From NCBI GenBank assembly GCA_032717465.1, contig CM064713.1, positions 9,458,950 to 9,522,949 on the forward strand: DNA of 64,000 nt, written 5' to 3'. The DNA is from Coenobita brevimanus. Lineage: Eukaryota > Arthropoda > Malacostraca > Decapoda > Coenobitidae. The notes beneath the pieces are model-generated. The model saw only the letters and a list, made by a program, of their open reading frames with translations. It was not told the origin of the DNA and did not search any database. A program made the position numbers and the translations under genes. Below, one piece after another: positions 35,526-48,910 of this stretch (positions are counted from its first letter, which is position 1; each line of letters begins with the position of its first letter).

Positions 35526-36740
35526 TCACATCACTCTGATCAGTCCGGTCTCTCTCAAGAAAGCCATCAATTTATCAGTCATAACAATGTCCCCATCACC
35601 CAGGATGGTGGAAAGGGTGAAGGGGACGTCTACTGCGCCGCAGTAATTTATAAGTGAAGCACGTTCACGAATAAATCGCCGACAGCGCAAGATGATATGA
35701 CTGATAGATAACACCGCATTACAGATGTCACAGTGCGGTGGGAAGCGTCTTTCCATATATGGTTTTATGTGGGTTAAAATGGTGGCATTAAGCCGTAACC
35801 GTGGCAACACTTTTTCTTCTAGGCGACTGGGACGGTTGGCAGTGTCCCAGTCGCCCAGGTACGGCTTACAGTTTGGAATATTTAGTCTGGTCCACTGACC
35901 TTGCCACAGAAGATTTATTGATTTCTTTCCGAGAAAGAGACTCGACCGTAGATCACAAGGAACATCCCAAGTCTCCTCGAGCTCTACAGCCGACTTTGCA
36001 AGTAAGTCAGCCTTGTCATTGCCGTAGATACGACAATGACCAAGCACCCAGATCAGCGTGAATGACTTCTTGCATGAATGCAACTTATTAACGATGCGGC
36101 CCTGGATCTCGTGAGAGTCCATAGTACAATATGCAATTGCCTGAAGGGCTGATTTTGAATCTGAAAATATGACAAATGAGTCATGCCTAGAATTGAGAGC
36201 ATAGTCTATGGCTTTGTCAATAGCAAAAAGTTCTGAAGTAAACACAGATGTATGAGTCGGCAACCGATACCTGAGGGCACATTCAGTCGACCACACACTT
36301 GCACCCACACATTCACTCGACTTGGAGCCGTCGGTGTACAATTGATGGGACCCCAAGTGACGAACAATGATGTTACGAAACAAGTGGTGGACCTCCGCCT
36401 CCGGCGCCTTGGCCTTTATTGCTGGGAGCCATGTAACATCGACTCTAAAGCCGGGTGGCTCCCAAGGCGGTATATTTTTAAGCACCAACTTGTCACACTC
36501 ACTGGGGTCCACACCAAGCTCCTGAGTCAGTAAGTGGAGGTGAGCGGCAAGTGGGCGACGCACCCCCAGCAGAAGGTGGTGGTATTGACGCTGGGGGGTA
36601 TGGGCCACATTGCCGATATTACTTCTCCTTAATGTCCTTACACCGTAGGACAAGGCCAGATGGTCACGGCGAATATGGAGGGGAGGCACATTCGCCTCCA
36701 CTTCCATACGAGCCACACGGGTACACTGGACAGCTCCAAG
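35526..36740 (-). pseudogene. LINE-A copy 4 ORF2, 3' part: RNase H and Cys/His tail
   Basis: Open from the LINE-D junction to the stop at 35526. It encodes the RT-RNase H linker (RMEVEANVPPLHIRRDHLA) and RNase H with YTDGSKSSE, ELFAIDKA, FSDSKSALQA and NDKADLLAK (Asn-Glu-Gln changed to Asn-Asp-Lys, but the catalytic Asp kept). The Cys/His motif CDICNAVLSISHIILRC follows. No stop was noticed in this half. The coding frame continues beyond LINE-D at 40061. Confidence 0.87.
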
Positions 36741-39700
36741 AGGAGTAGATTGTAGTACCAGTCGAGCAGGGCAGTACTCCCGAGGTGGATGGAAAGCTGA
36801 TGACAGGGAGTGATGGAGCTCCCGTTTCATCAGCCCTCAGGACTAGTTCCTGACCATCCCCCTTTGCTGAACTTTTTCAGTGTCTCAGTTACACAGAGAG
36901 TAGGCCAGCATGCTCTCCAGTACAAATTTCTCTAACTATCTTCACCAAACTCCATGCACAGTGCACACTACACTTCCTATTCAAAATTCAACAAAAATGG
37001 CGTCTACTAATCAAGCCTCGGAGTCCCCAGGGGGGGGACCATAAATGCCCCCGCCATCTGCCCCTCTCCCGGTGACGACTCGAGGTGCCTGGAACCACTG
37101 TCTGACTCTCTTCTTCTTCATTTCTGCAACATTCGCGGCCTTTCATCTAACTTTCGCTCTGTTGAGCACCACCTCTCCTCCTCTAAACCTCACCTTCTTT
37201 GTCTGACGGAGACTCAGCTGTCTGAGGCAACCGACAGCAAACCCTTTTCTGTATCCTCCTACTTTCTCTATACTCATTTCAAAGCCAAAGGTGGCTGTTG
37301 TGTATACATACGCAACGACTTATCTTGCTCTCGTGTTCCTGAACTTGATTCTTCTGAATTCTCCACACTCTGGCTTCGGCTTTCCTGTCATTCTCTGACT
37401 AAATATATCTGTGCTGTTTACTTATCCCCTAATTCTACTGACTATCAAAAATTCTTTGGCTATCTTACTTCTACGATGGAACACATTCTGTCCATTTCTC
37501 CTTTCTCTGAAATCTCCATTCTTGGAGATTTCAATGTTCACCACCACCTTTGGCTCTCCTCTCCTTTCACGGATCCACCTGGTGAACAAGCCTACATCTT
37601 TTCTATCCTTAATGACCTAGAGCAGCTTGTACAGCACCCTACCCGTATCCCTGACCGCCTTGGAGAGAGCTCCAACATACTTGACCTCTTCCTCACAACT
37701 AATCCTTCTGCTTACTCTGTTAATCTTTTCTCTCCGTTGGGCTCCTCCGATCACAACCTTATTACCTTAACCTGTCCTATCACTCCGGCACGGCCTGTGG
37801 ACCCTCCAGGGAAACGTCGTCTGTGGCATTTTGGAGCCGCGAACTGGGAGGCCCTCAGGCAGTACTTCTTTGATTTTCCCTGGAATGATTATTGCTTCCA
37901 TGGCCGTGAGCCATCTGAGTGTGCCTTGCGCATTACGGAGGTTATTCTCTTGGGCATGGAAGCATACATTCCTTTCTCATATCCTTTGACTAACGCAAGA
38001 AAGCCTTGGTTTAATCACGCTTGTTCTAATGCTGTCCGCAACAAGGAGAAGGCCTACAAAAGGTACCGAAGCCAACCCACCCCTGAATCACATCATCTTT
38101 ACGTTTCTGCCCGGAATCGTGCTAAGTCTGCTCTTCGCTCTACTAAAAATAATTTCATCCATACTAAATGCTCTCAACTCTCCAACTCGAATTCTTCCCG
38201 CTCCTTCTGGCACCTTGCCAAAAATCTTTCTAACAACTTTACCTCATCATCCTTCCCTCCTCTTTTCTACTCTGATGGTTCTGTAGCTATTTCTTCTACT
38301 GATAAAGCAGATCTCTTCGCACAGACTTTCTCCTCCAATTCCACCTTAGACGATTCTGGTGCTGTTCCTCCATCACTTCTCCCCTCTGACTTCCTCATGG
38401 CTGACATTAAAATTTCTTCAGTAGATGTATTTTCTGCCATCACTGGCCTCAGTATTAACAAGGCATATGGGCCTGATGGGGTCCCTCCTGTTGTTCTCAA
38501 GAACTGTGCTTCTGTGCTTACACCCTGCCTAGGCAAACTCTTTCGCCTTTGTCTGTCAACTTGTACCTTTCCTTCTTGCTGGAAGTTTGCTCTCATTCAG
38601 CCAGTCCCAAAGAAGGGTGACCACTCCCAACCCTCCAACTATCGTCCAATTGCTTTAACATCCTGTATTTCAAAAGTTTTCGAGTCAATTCTTAATAGAA
38701 AAATTTTAAGGCATCTTTCCTATCACAACCTTCTTTCCGATCGTCAGTATGGGTTCCGTCAGGGACGCTCCACTGGCGATCTTCTCACCTACCTTTCAGA
38801 CTCCTGGTCATCCTCCTTTCGGGACTTTGGCGAAAGCTTTGCCATTGGACTTGACATCTCAAAAGGCTTTCGATCGAGTCTGGCATAAATCTTTAATTTC
38901 CAAACTGCCCTCCTACGGTTTCTATCCTTCTATCTGTGCCTTCATCGCTAGCTTCCTTTCTGGTCGTTCTATAGCCGCTGTTGTAGACGGCCATCGTTCT
39001 TCTCCTAGATCTATCAACAGTGGTGTTCCTCAGGGCTCTGTCCTATCACCAACTCTCTTCCTTTTATTCATCAATGATCTTCTAAGCTGTACATCTAACC
39101 CTATCCACTCATACGCTGATGACTCCACCCTTCACCTTTCCATTAGGTTCCCGCAACGCCCATCTCAACAGTTACTTCAAGAAACAAGGGATGAGGCTAT
39201 GACACACCTAATGTCTGACTTGGCTCGTATCGCTGACAGGGGTAAAAATAATATGGTTGTCTTTAATGCATCTAAGACTCAGTTCTTACACCTATCAACC
39301 TGACAAAATCTTCCACAGGTATACCCATTAATGTTTAATAATATTCAGCTTAATCCTGCATCATCCTTGAACATGCTTGGGGTTTCATTTACTCGGGACT
39401 TATCCTGGAAAGACCATATTACATCTCTTGTAAAATCTGCTTCCAAGAGATTGGGTGTGCTAAGCCGACTCCGTTCTTTCTTTACCCCTGCACAATTGTT
39501 GACTCTATACAGAGGTTTTATCCGCCCCTGTGTGGAGTACAACTCTCATGTGTGGGGAGGCTCTCCACATGCAGCTCTTCTCAATAGGGTGGAGTCAAAG
39601 GCTTTTCGTCTCATTAACTCTCCTCCTCTTACTGACTCCCTTCAACCTCTGTCTCTTCACCGCACTGTTGCATCTTTATCTCTTTTCTATCGCTACTGTA

Positions 39701-40060
39701 ATGGTCACTGCTCCTCTGAACTGTCTGCTTGCATTCCTCCACCTCTACGACGGGCGCGTAGCACCCGTCTGGCAGCAAACTCTCATCCCTCTTCTGTCCA
39801 ACTCTCTAATGCAAGAGTTAACCGTTACTCCCAGTCTTTCATTTATGCAACAGGTCAGCTCTGGAACTGTCTCCCTCTATCTGTATTTCCTGCTGCCTAT
39901 GATCTCCACTCCTTCAAACGCAGTGTGTCCAGGCATCTCAAAATGATCGGATCTTGAATTTGGTTCTCTATTGTATTTTGTTTTTCTCTTGGAGGGAACT
40001 GTTACTGAGGGCCATGGCCTTTGGTTCCTTCTTCCTCGCATTTAAAAAAAAAAAAAAAAG
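36741..40060 (+). mobile_element. LINE-D, CR1/Jockey-group non-LTR element
   Basis: A 3.3-kb + strand element ending in a 16-nt poly(A) (40044-40059). A leader of about 250 bp precedes a single endonuclease-RT gene without RNase H; no ORF1 is present, so it may be 5'-truncated. LINE-A sequence stops after CTCCAAG (36740) and resumes at ACATTCGC (40061). The intact site reads CTCCAAGACACATTCGC, so two bases (AC) are missing and no target-site duplication is visible. Confidence 0.88.
36997..39957 (+). pseudogene. LINE-D endonuclease-reverse transcriptase, broken
   Basis: Possible start ATG at 36997 ([10 protein letters not shown]), but a G-run at 37030 shifts the frame before the endonuclease. 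From about 37080 the frame is open: [45 protein letters not shown] (endonuclease); [42 protein letters not shown] (RT). One extra A near 38864 shifts the frame at the KAFDRVW motif. The next frame holds GVPQGSVLSPTLFLLF and the catalytic YADD, then a TGA at 39301-39303. The C-terminal domain (RPCVEYNSHVWGGSP, LWNCLPLSVFPAAYDL) is intact. Only three lesions, so it is young relative to LINE-A. Confidence 0.88.
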
Positions 40061-42529
40061 ACATTCGCAAGCATTTATTCTGCAACACATCGAATCCTTT
40101 CACCGTGGCATCAGATGCCGAGCCATACACCTGTGCGCCATAGTGTAGCTTCGATCGAATAAGGGACTTATACACCATTAATAAAGATTTTCTGTCGGCA
40201 CCCCATGTAGTACCCGCTAGGTACTTGAGGACATTTAACGGTTTATCACAACGAGCAAGCAAAGTATTAACGTGAAGTTTAAAATTCATTCTACGATCAA
40301 AATGTATTCCTAAAAATTTTACAGAATTTTGAAAAGGTACCGCCTGATTATCCAAAGTCAAGCAAAAATTAGGTACGTTACGATTAGTGAAGACTATAGC
40401 GGCACACTTACGGACGGAAAACTTAAATCCCCACTGCAAGGCCCATTGGTGGACGGAGTCACGGGCTGTTTGAATCCGCCCAGCTGATAATTGTGCATTA
40501 CGGGAAGAGTGCCATATTGCACAATCGTCAGCGTAGAACGAGTATTTAAGATTCCTCGGGATGGGAGCTGATGACAGAATATCATTGATCATAATACTAA
40601 ATAAAGTAGGACTAAGCACACTTCCCTGCGGCACCCCGTTTTCCTGGATAAGTATATCCGATGTTACGTTACGGGGCAATTTGACAGAGAAAGTCCTGTC
40701 CCTTAAGAAATTTGAATTAAGAATAGGCAAATTTCCTCTTAAACCATAAGCATAGAGCTTCATTATTATACCGTGTCGCCAGGTCATGTCATAGGCTTTA
40801 TGGATGTCCAAGAACACCCCTATCATGAATTCTTTATTGGCAAATGCCTCTGCAATACAATGCTCCAAATTCATTAAATGATCTAGTGAACTTCTGTATT
40901 TACGGAAGCCACATTGTTGATCATTTAACAAATTCTTCGACTCTAAAACAAAAAGAAGCCTACTGATAACCATACGTTCCATGACCTTACATAGACAAGA
41001 AGTCAACACAATAGGACGAAATGAAGTGGGATTCATAAGACGACCAGCCTCTTTGGGTATCCGTATGACGTGCGCAAAGTGCCATGAGTTTGGGAACGTT
41101 CGAGACGCCCGAATCTCATTGAACAATGCTAACATCTTAATCAGGTTGTCCTGATTATGATGCTGGATCATACCGTACGTGATGGTATCTGGTCCATGGC
41201 TTGTGTCTTTACAGGATTCAAGGGCAAGGAGCACTTCATCTAGCGTAAACTCTTGGTTTTACTGGGAGTCTACGTCCTCTGTGGGAAAGTCTAATCTCTG
41301 TAGCTCAGCGATGCGTTTATGATCTTGAAAACGCGGATCATAATTGGCTGAGCTACTTACATGAGAAAAACTCCTGGCGAGGATGTTAGCTACGTCCACG
41401 GGCTCGTCATAGATATTATTATTAACCTGAAGGGTGGTCAATGGATAATATGGGCCTTTATTATTTAAAATTCTTATAGTGGATCAGAGTTTACGTAATG
41501 GAGTTGTACGATTCAACGTGGACACAAAGGACCGCCAGGAGTCACGTTTGGCCCTTCTTATTATTCTCCTTCCCTCAGCCCGTGCCTGTTTGTATGCAAT
41601 AAAGTTTTCCTCAGTGGGCTGACTATCAAAAATCCTGTATCTCCTATTGCGTTTTCTTAATGCTTATCGGCAATCCGGCGTCCACTAATGTGCTCTATGT
41701 TTCACATGAACTGTAGAAAGCTTAGGAATAGCAGCCTCAGCTGCATGTAATATGGATTGGGTTATATTTTCGACCTTAACATCCATGGTCTCCCCAGATA
41801 TATCTTAATTGGCGATCCTTGAGAACGATCCACAATCTGCTTTCTTATAGTTAAATTTTGGAGGTGGAGGGTCCGGAATGATGTCGAGTGTATAAGAAAG
41901 ACAGATGGGTAAATCATCACTTCCCAAGGAGTCGTTGTAAGGGTCCCATGAGCGATCTTGATGTATACCAGGGGAGGCCAAAGATAAGTCAGTGGCCGAA
42001 AAGTTACCAGTACGATCATCTACACGAGTCAGTCTACCATCGTTCAGAAGACAGAGGTTGGACTGTAGTATTAGGTCAGCTACTTGCTCCCCACGACCAT
42101 CAATCCTCAAGCTACCCCATTGATAGTGATGGGCGTTAAAATCACCCAACACTAACTTATTCCCAGCAAGATGTTCCACTAGTGAATTTAAAGCATCACT
42201 ATCAATGGGGCCATGTGGAGGACAGTACAAAGAGGAAATAGACAGATCTGTGTTATGAATTTTACTCTGCACCCAACCGCTTCCAGAGTAGAATTTAGAA
42301 TCACTTCCGTTTCTGGGTGTGATTTGTGTGTGTATATGGCTACTCCGTGACCTTCATATCTTCTATACGAGTGGTAATGTTTGAACTGTGGAGAATCAGG
42401 GTGATCCTCCAGGCGCGTCTCCTGTAAACAAACAACGTCTGGCCTGTGTATAGAAAGCAAGATTGCTATATTGTGTAACTTATTCCCAATACCTCTACAA
42501 TTCCACTGTAGGACAGTGAAAGCGACGGT
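40061..42529 (-). pseudogene. LINE-A copy 4 ORF2, 5' part: endonuclease and RT
   Basis: The endonuclease (PDVVCLQET, LGDFNAHHYQWGS) and RT through FLDIHKAYDMTW, GSVLSPTLFSIM and the catalytic YADD (NLKYSFYADDCAIW) are visible. It is broken by an endonuclease frameshift near 42260, a TAA near 41803, the shared TAA (41664-41666) and TGA (41484-41486), and a stop near 41259. From there to LINE-D the RT frame is open. There is no ATG between the ORF1 stop (42530-42532) and the endonuclease. Confidence 0.87.
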
Positions 42530-43936
42530 TTAAGATTTTCGTTGGGGGCCAGTGTGCTTTGTCTTTTTTTGTCACCCGCCAGCAGGCGAGTGACTACCAG
42601 GGAACCTATCCCGGTGCTTGTTCATGGAAACCTCCATATTGTCGTCAATTACGAGGTTCCCTGACTCACCCGAGGAAGAGCTAACCTTCCTCTCCCTCGC
42701 TGGAGTGGGAACTGGAAGAACATGAGGACGAGACTGTTTTGTGAGGGTTGTCATGTTAATTTTACTAGATTTGTTAGGCTTCGTTTTAGGCCGTACTGAT
42801 GGAGAAGCAGCAGCAGCCTGAGAATAAGTTTAAGCCTTAGGGACGTTAGTGAGAGAGTTGGAGCGGACAGGAGGTCGAGATGAAGATGTACTGTGAGTGG
42901 CAGTAGGGAGAAGGACAGGATCAGTCTGCGTCTCGACAGAGCACATCACAGGACGGGACATTTCCTCCGAAACATAGGACCTATTCGACGTGGGAGTTGC
43001 ATGCAACTCCTTCACTTTTTCCTAGCTTCGTAGTAGACCTCCGAAACATAGGACCTATTCGGCGTGGGAGTTGCATGCAACTCCTTCACTTTTTCCTAGC
43101 TTCGTAGTAGGAAATGCTCTCTGTTGCCTTCACTGTGCAGACCTCATTTTCCTCCTTCCACTTGGGACAATCCCTAGGGGAAGTGGAGTGAGCGCCCTTG
43201 CAGTGGAAGCAACAGACCGTCTCAGATGTGCAATGTTCCGCATCATGACCCTCCCTTGCACACTTGCCACACACTGGCTGGGAAGCCCGACAAGTCTTTG
43301 AACCATGTCCATACATCTAGCATTTCAAGCAACGGAAAGGGTTGGAAATATATGGCCGCACATGAACAATTTCATAACCGATATTTACTTGGCTAGACAG
43401 TGACACTTTACCGAAGGTCAAAACAATGGTTGCTGTCATCGTCCTGACACCTTCCGAGAATCTGGTGATAAATTTAGCATCAATGACATCTTGCTGAGCA
43501 AGTTCATCTATGATCTCTTCCTCACTCATCACCATGAGATCCCTGCAAGTGATAACCCCCTTGCAGGAATTCATGCATGTTGGGATCTTGGTTTCGACAT
43601 CATAGCAATCAAACTTGCGCAGCTTGAACAAGACCTTAATTTGAGATGGGTTACAAGTTTTTCTGAGGAGGTCTCCTTTCCCAAGTTTTTTTACTTAATC
43701 CACCTCCCCAGCACAGCCATCAATAACCTTCTTGATCATGAAGGGATTGAGACTGCTCAAGGGAGTTGAACCTAGAGCAGTGATGATTACATATTCCGCA
43801 TTATTTACAGGGATATCACGGGGCAAACGAGTCTGGGGCCGTTCTGTCTGGGGCCTGTCAGTCCGTGTAGAAGTCGGGGGTCGGTCAGGACTACCTCCCC
43901 CCCTGAGGGGGGGGAGGCAGTTGGGGCGTCCTCCAT
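42530..43936 (-). pseudogene. LINE-A copy 4 ORF1 (Gag-like), broken
   Basis: The start ATG at 43936 gives MEDAPTASPP. The zinc knuckles (CGKCAREGHDAEHC, CFHC..H..C) and the Ser/Pro-rich tail are recognisable. Lesions include a TAA near 43695, a TAG at 43317-43319 after the first CxxC, a frameshift at about 43090, a 74-bp tandem duplication (42964-43111) and a TAA near 42829. The terminal TAA is in frame with ORF2. Confidence 0.83.
42964..43111. repeat. 74-bp tandem duplication within ORF1 of copy 4
   Basis: Units 42964-43037 and 43038-43111 both start CCTCCGAAACATAGG and differ at only a couple of bases. It is absent from the other copies, so it arose after copy 4 formed. Confidence 0.88.
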
Positions 43937-44331
43937 AGTACCACTCCCCCCTAGCGGGGAAAGTGGGAAGAACGAGAGAAAAAAATCAAGGGACAAACTA
44001 CCGGGTACCACACACCTAAGTCTGAGATTGCCCTCTCAAACCACTCCAGGGACGCCCGACCGTGTTTATTCACGCCCCAGAGCGATCAGTGAGGGGGACC
44101 CTCCATGGGCGATAAGCAAAGGTAAACTCAGTTTATTGGAACAGACACCTACTGTTCAAGACTAACAGGGAGGGGAGATAAGTGAGTACTAGTTAAACTT
44201 AAGCGTCACCAGAAGGGTGAAAAAAAAAAAAAAGCTGATGCCCGTGAGGCAGCCCTGAAAACTAGAGAAGAGCGAAGCGAAAAACACGTCTTCACTCTCC
44301 ACGACAATGCATTAAAGTCTCCATTTTGAAC
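43937..44331 (-). other. LINE-A copy 4 5'UTR
   Basis: Conserved leader; 5' terminus in mRNA sense GTTCAAAATGGAGAC, abutting the junction 4 oligo(A). The upstream G/C hairpin is present as CCACTCCCCCCTAGCGGGG. Confidence 0.7.
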
Positions 44332-44381
44332 TTTTTTTTTTTTTTCCGGCCTATCAACCATTGGGGCCGAAGCCCCTCTTT
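44332..44381 (-). other. Unit junction 4: oligo(A) and 3' hairpin of LINE-A copy 5
   Basis: Hairpin 44356-44381 has a perfect inner stem GGGGC/GCCCC with UUCG loop and a weakened outer stem (AAAGA/TGGTT). Oligo(A) is the T-run 44332-44345. Confidence 0.8.
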
Positions 44382-44387
44382 ATTAAG

Positions 44388-44390
<3 letters not shown>

Positions 44391-44468
<78 letters not shown>

Positions 44469-44551
44469 CATTTAAACATATATACATATATATATAAAAA
44501 CAAATATATATACATATATACACACACACTTTCATGCAAACGTACATATAT
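44391..44551. repeat. (TA)n microsatellite of LINE-A copy 5
   Basis: (TA)n at 44391-44467, variant repeats, then the conserved block CACACACTTTCATGCAAAC near 44522. Confidence 0.93.
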
Positions 44552-45225
44552 ATATAATAATTCTAATTTTATTTATATTTTTGTTTTTTATTTTTTTAAT
44601 TTTTTCTTGGTTTTATGTTTTTTATACCTTATATTATAAAGAAAAACTAATCTAAAGACCCTAAAACTAATCACCTAACAGACACATCACTAACCTATAC
44701 TAAATCCTACAGAGACAAATAGCTAGACCTACTCTAATGGTAAAGATACCTCGACTAACAGAACACCATCGACTGCAGATATGTAATGCCTTTCTCCATG
44801 ACATACCTGCACTCATCACCTGGTGACTGTCACTCGAGGAACAACTTAATATAGGGGACATCAATATATGAAAGGGAACCAGACGAGTCAGGATCATTTC
44901 CATATACGTCAGCTGTCGTCCCTAATTAGAATAACTGAAGCAAGATAATATAATGTATTTACATAATTTGTACAAAAAGTGAAGAACCACGCCCAGCCGA
45001 CCACCATCGACTGCAAGTGCCCAATACCTTCCTATATTGCACACTTGCACTCATCAGCTGGTGACTGTCAGGCGAGGAACTTGGCTTAATGTAGGGGACA
45101 TCCATATTAGAAATAGATCGGTGGGAGGAGGAACTATTTAAAATATGTCAACTGTCAACCCTAATTAATATTACAATATATACATAGTTACTGTTCATAA
45201 AAACCATAACCACACATTAAAAAAG
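44552..45225 (-). repeat. LINE-A copy 5 3'UTR with two tandem repeats
   Basis: Repeats marked by ACCATCGACTGCA at about 44766 and 45003. Layout and sequence match copies 2-4. No gene is seen. Confidence 0.8.
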
Positions 45226-48200
45226 TCACATCGCTCTGATCAGTCGGTCTCTCTCAGGAAAGCCATCAATTTATCAGTCATAACAATGTCCCCATCACCC
45301 AGGATCGTTGAAAGGGTGAAGGGGACGTCTACTGCGCCGCAGTAATTTATAAGTGAAGCACGTTCACGAATAAATCGCCGACAGCGCAGGATCATATATC
45401 TGATAGATAACACCGCATTACAGATGTCACAGTGCGGTGGGAAGCGTCTCTCCATATATGGTTTTATGTGGGTTAAAATGGTGGCATTAAGCCGTAAGCG
45501 TGCCAACATTTTTTTCTTCTAGGCGACTTGGACGGTTGGCAGTGTCCCAGTCGCCCAGGTATGACTTACAAGTTGGAATATTTAGTATGGTCCACTGACC
45601 TTGCCACAGAAAATTTATTGATTTCATTCCGTGAGAGACTCGACCGTCGATCACGAGGAATGTCCGAAGTCTCCTCGAGCTCTACAGCCGACTTTGCAAG
45701 TAAGTCAGCCTGCTCATTGCCGTAGATATGACAATGACCAGGCACCCAGATCAGCATGAATGACTTGTTGCATGAATGCAACTTATTAACGATGCTGCCC
45801 TGGATCTCGTGAGAGTCCGTAGTGCAAGATTCAATTGCCTGAAGGGCTGATTTTGAATCTGAAAATATGACAAATGAGTCATGCCTAGAATTGAGAGCAC
45901 AGTCTATGGCTTTGTCAATAGCAAAAAGTTCTGAAGTAAACACAGATGTATGAGTCGGCAACCGACACCTGAGGGCACATTCAATCGACCACACACTTCC
46001 ACCCACACATTCACTCGACTTGGAGCCGTCGTTGTACAAATGATGGGACCCCAAGTGCCAAACAATGATGTTACGAAACAAGTGGTGGACCTCCACCTCC
46101 GGCGCCTTGGCCTTTGGTGCTGGGAGCCATGTAACATCGACTGTAAAGCCGGGGCGCTCCCAAGGCGGTATATTTTTAAGCACCAACTTGTCACAGTCAC
46201 TGGGGTCCACATCAAGCTCCTGAGTCAGTAAGTGGAGGCGAGCGGCAAGTGGCCAACGCACCCCACACAGATGGTGGTGGTATTGACGCAGGGGAGTACA
46301 GGCCACATTGCCGATATTACTTTTCCTTAATCTCCTTACACTATAGGACAAGGCCAGATGGTCACGGCGAATACGGAGGGGAGGCACATTCACCTCCACT
46401 TCCATACGAGCCACACGGGTATACCGGACAGCTCCAAGACACATTCGCAAGCATTTATTCTGCAACGCATCCAATCCTTTCAGCGTGGCATCAGATGCCG
46501 AGCAATACATCTGTGCGCCATAGTCTAGCTTCGATCGAATAAGGGACTTATACATCATTAATAAAGATTTCCTGCGGGAACCCAGGTAGTACCCGCTTGG
46601 TACTTCGGGACATTTAACGGTTTATCACAACGAGCAAGCAAAGTATTAACGTGAAGTTTAAAATTCATTCTACGATCAAAATGTATTCCTAAAAATTTTA
46701 CAGAATTTTCAAAAAGGTACCGCCTGATTATCCAAAGTTAAGCACAAATTAGGTACGTTACGATTAGTGAAGACTATAGCGGCACACTTACGGACGGAAA
46801 ACTTAAATCCCCACCGCAAGGCCCATTGGTGGAAGGAGTCAAGGGCTGCTTGAATTCGCCCAGCCGAAAATTGTGCATTACGGGAAGAGTGCCATATTGC
46901 ACAATCATCAGCGTAGAGCGAGTATTTAAGATTCCTCGGGATGGGAGCTGATGACAGAATATCATTGATCATAATACTAAATAAAGTAGGACTAAGCACA
47001 CTTCCCTGCGGCACCCAGTTTTCCTGGAGAAATATATCCGATGTTACGTTACGGGGCAATTTGACAGAGAAAGTCCTGTCCCTTAAGAAATTTGAATTAA
47101 GAATAGGCAAATTTCCTCTTAAACCATTAGCATAGAGCTTCATTACTATACCGTGTCGCCAGGTCATGTCATAGGCTTTATGGATGTCCAAGAACACCCC
47201 TATCATGAATTCTTTATTGGCAAATGCCTCTGCAATACAATGCTCCAAATTCATTAAATGATCTAGTGAACTTCTGTATTTACGGGAGCCACATTGTTGA
47301 TCATTTAACAAATTATTCGACTCTAAAACAAAAAGAAGCCTATTGTTAACCATACGTTCCATGACCTTACATAGACAAGAAGTCAACACAATAGGACGAA
47401 ATGAAGTGGGATTCATAAGACGACCAGCCTCTTTGGGTATCGGTATGACGTGCGCAAAGTGCCATGAGTTTGGGAACGTTCGAGACGCCCAAATCTCATT
47501 GTACAGTGCTAACATCTTAATCAGGTTGTCCTGATTAAGATGCTGGATCATACCGTACGTGATGGTGTCTGGTCCAGGGCTGGTGTCTTTACAGGATTTA
47601 AGGGCAAGGAGCAGTTCATCTACCGTAAACTCTTGGTTGTACGGGGAGTCTACGTCTTCTGTGGCAAAGTCTAATATCTGTAGCTCAGCCATGCGTTTAT
47701 GATGTTGAAAACGCGGATCATAATTGGCTGAGCTACTTACATGAGAAAAACTCCTGGCGAGGATGTTAGCTACGTCCACGGGCTCGTCATAGATATTATT
47801 ATTAACCTGAAGGGTGGTGAATGGAAAATATGGGCCTTTATTATTTAATATTCTTATAGTGGATCAGAGTTTACGTAATGGAGTTGTACGATTCACCGTG
47901 GACACAAAGGACCGCCAGGAATCACGTTTGGCCCTTCTTATTATTCTCCTTGCCTCAGCCCGTGCCTGTTTGTATGCAATAAACTTTTCCTCAGTGGGCT
48001 GACTATCAAAAATCCTGTATCTCCTATTGCGTTTTCTTAATGCTTATCGGCAATCCGGCGTCCACCAATGTGCTCTATGTTTCACATGAGCTGTAGAAGG
48101 CTTGGGAATAGCAGCCTCAGCTGCATGTAATATGGATTGGGTTATATTTTCGACCTTAACATCCATGGTCTCCCCAGATATATCTAAATTGGCGATTCTT

Positions 48201-48910
48201 GAGAACGATCCCCAATCTGCTTTCTTATAGTTAAATTTTGGAGGTGAAGGGTCCGAAATGATGTCGCGTGTATAAGAAAGACAGATGGGTAAATGATCAC
48301 TTCCCAAAGAGTCGTTGTAAGGGTCCCATGAGAGATCTTGATGTATACCAGGGGAAGCCAAAGATAAGTCAATGGCCGAAAAGTTACCAGTACGATCATC
48401 TACACGAGTCGCTCTACCATCGTTCAGAAGACAGAGGTTGGACTGTAGTATTAAGTTGGCTACTTGCTCCCCACGACCATCAATCCTCAAGCTACCCCAT
48501 TGATAGTGATGGGCGTTTAAATCGCCCAACACTAACTTATTCCCAGGGAGATGTTCCACTAGTGAATTTAAAGCATCACTATCAATGGGGCCATGTGGAG
48601 GACAGTACAGAGAGCAAATAGACAGATACGTGTTATCAAATTTTACTCTGCACGCGACCGCTTCCAGAGTTGAATTTAGAATCACTTCCATTTGTGGGTG
48701 TAATTTGTGTGTGTATATGGCTACTCCGTGACCTTCATATCTTCTATACGAGTGGTAGTGTTTGAACTGTGGAGGATCAGGGTGATCCTCCAGGCGCGTC
48801 TCCTGTGAACAAACAACGTGTGGCCTGTGTATAGAAAACAAGATTGCTATATTGTGTAACTTATTCCCAATACCTCTACAATTCCACTGTAGTACAGTGA
48901 AAGCGACGGT
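45226..48910 (-). pseudogene. LINE-A copy 5 ORF2 (endonuclease-RT-RNase H), broken
   Basis: The endonuclease is well kept (LGDLNAHHYQWGS, GSDHLPICLS). RT is open from about 47779 to 46709 (FLDIHKAYDMTW, GSVLSPTLFSIM, YADD). RNase H is present (ELFAIDKA, FSDSKSALQA, NEQADLLAK), though its first motif reads YNDGSKS, losing the first catalytic Asp. Lesions are the shared TAA (48044-48046) and TGA (47864-47866), frameshifts near 46705, 46570 and 45510, and a missing C near 45245 that alters the last residues. There is no ATG between the ORF1 TAA (48911-48913) and the endonuclease. Confidence 0.88.

Larger units (their letters stand above)
34568..44331 (-). mobile_element. LINE-A copy 4, full unit interrupted by LINE-D
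   Basis: Fourth unit, net about 6.44 kb. LINE-D (36741-40060, + strand) interrupts ORF2 at the RT/RNase H boundary. It carries the two ORF2 nonsense codons shared with copies 5 and 6 (TGA at 41484-41486, TAA at 41664-41666), which group these three units. Confidence 0.9.

Noticed and set aside
37411..37620. Overlapping frames opposite or shifted to LINE-D
   Set aside because: Shadows of the endonuclease-RT gene with no recognisable motifs.
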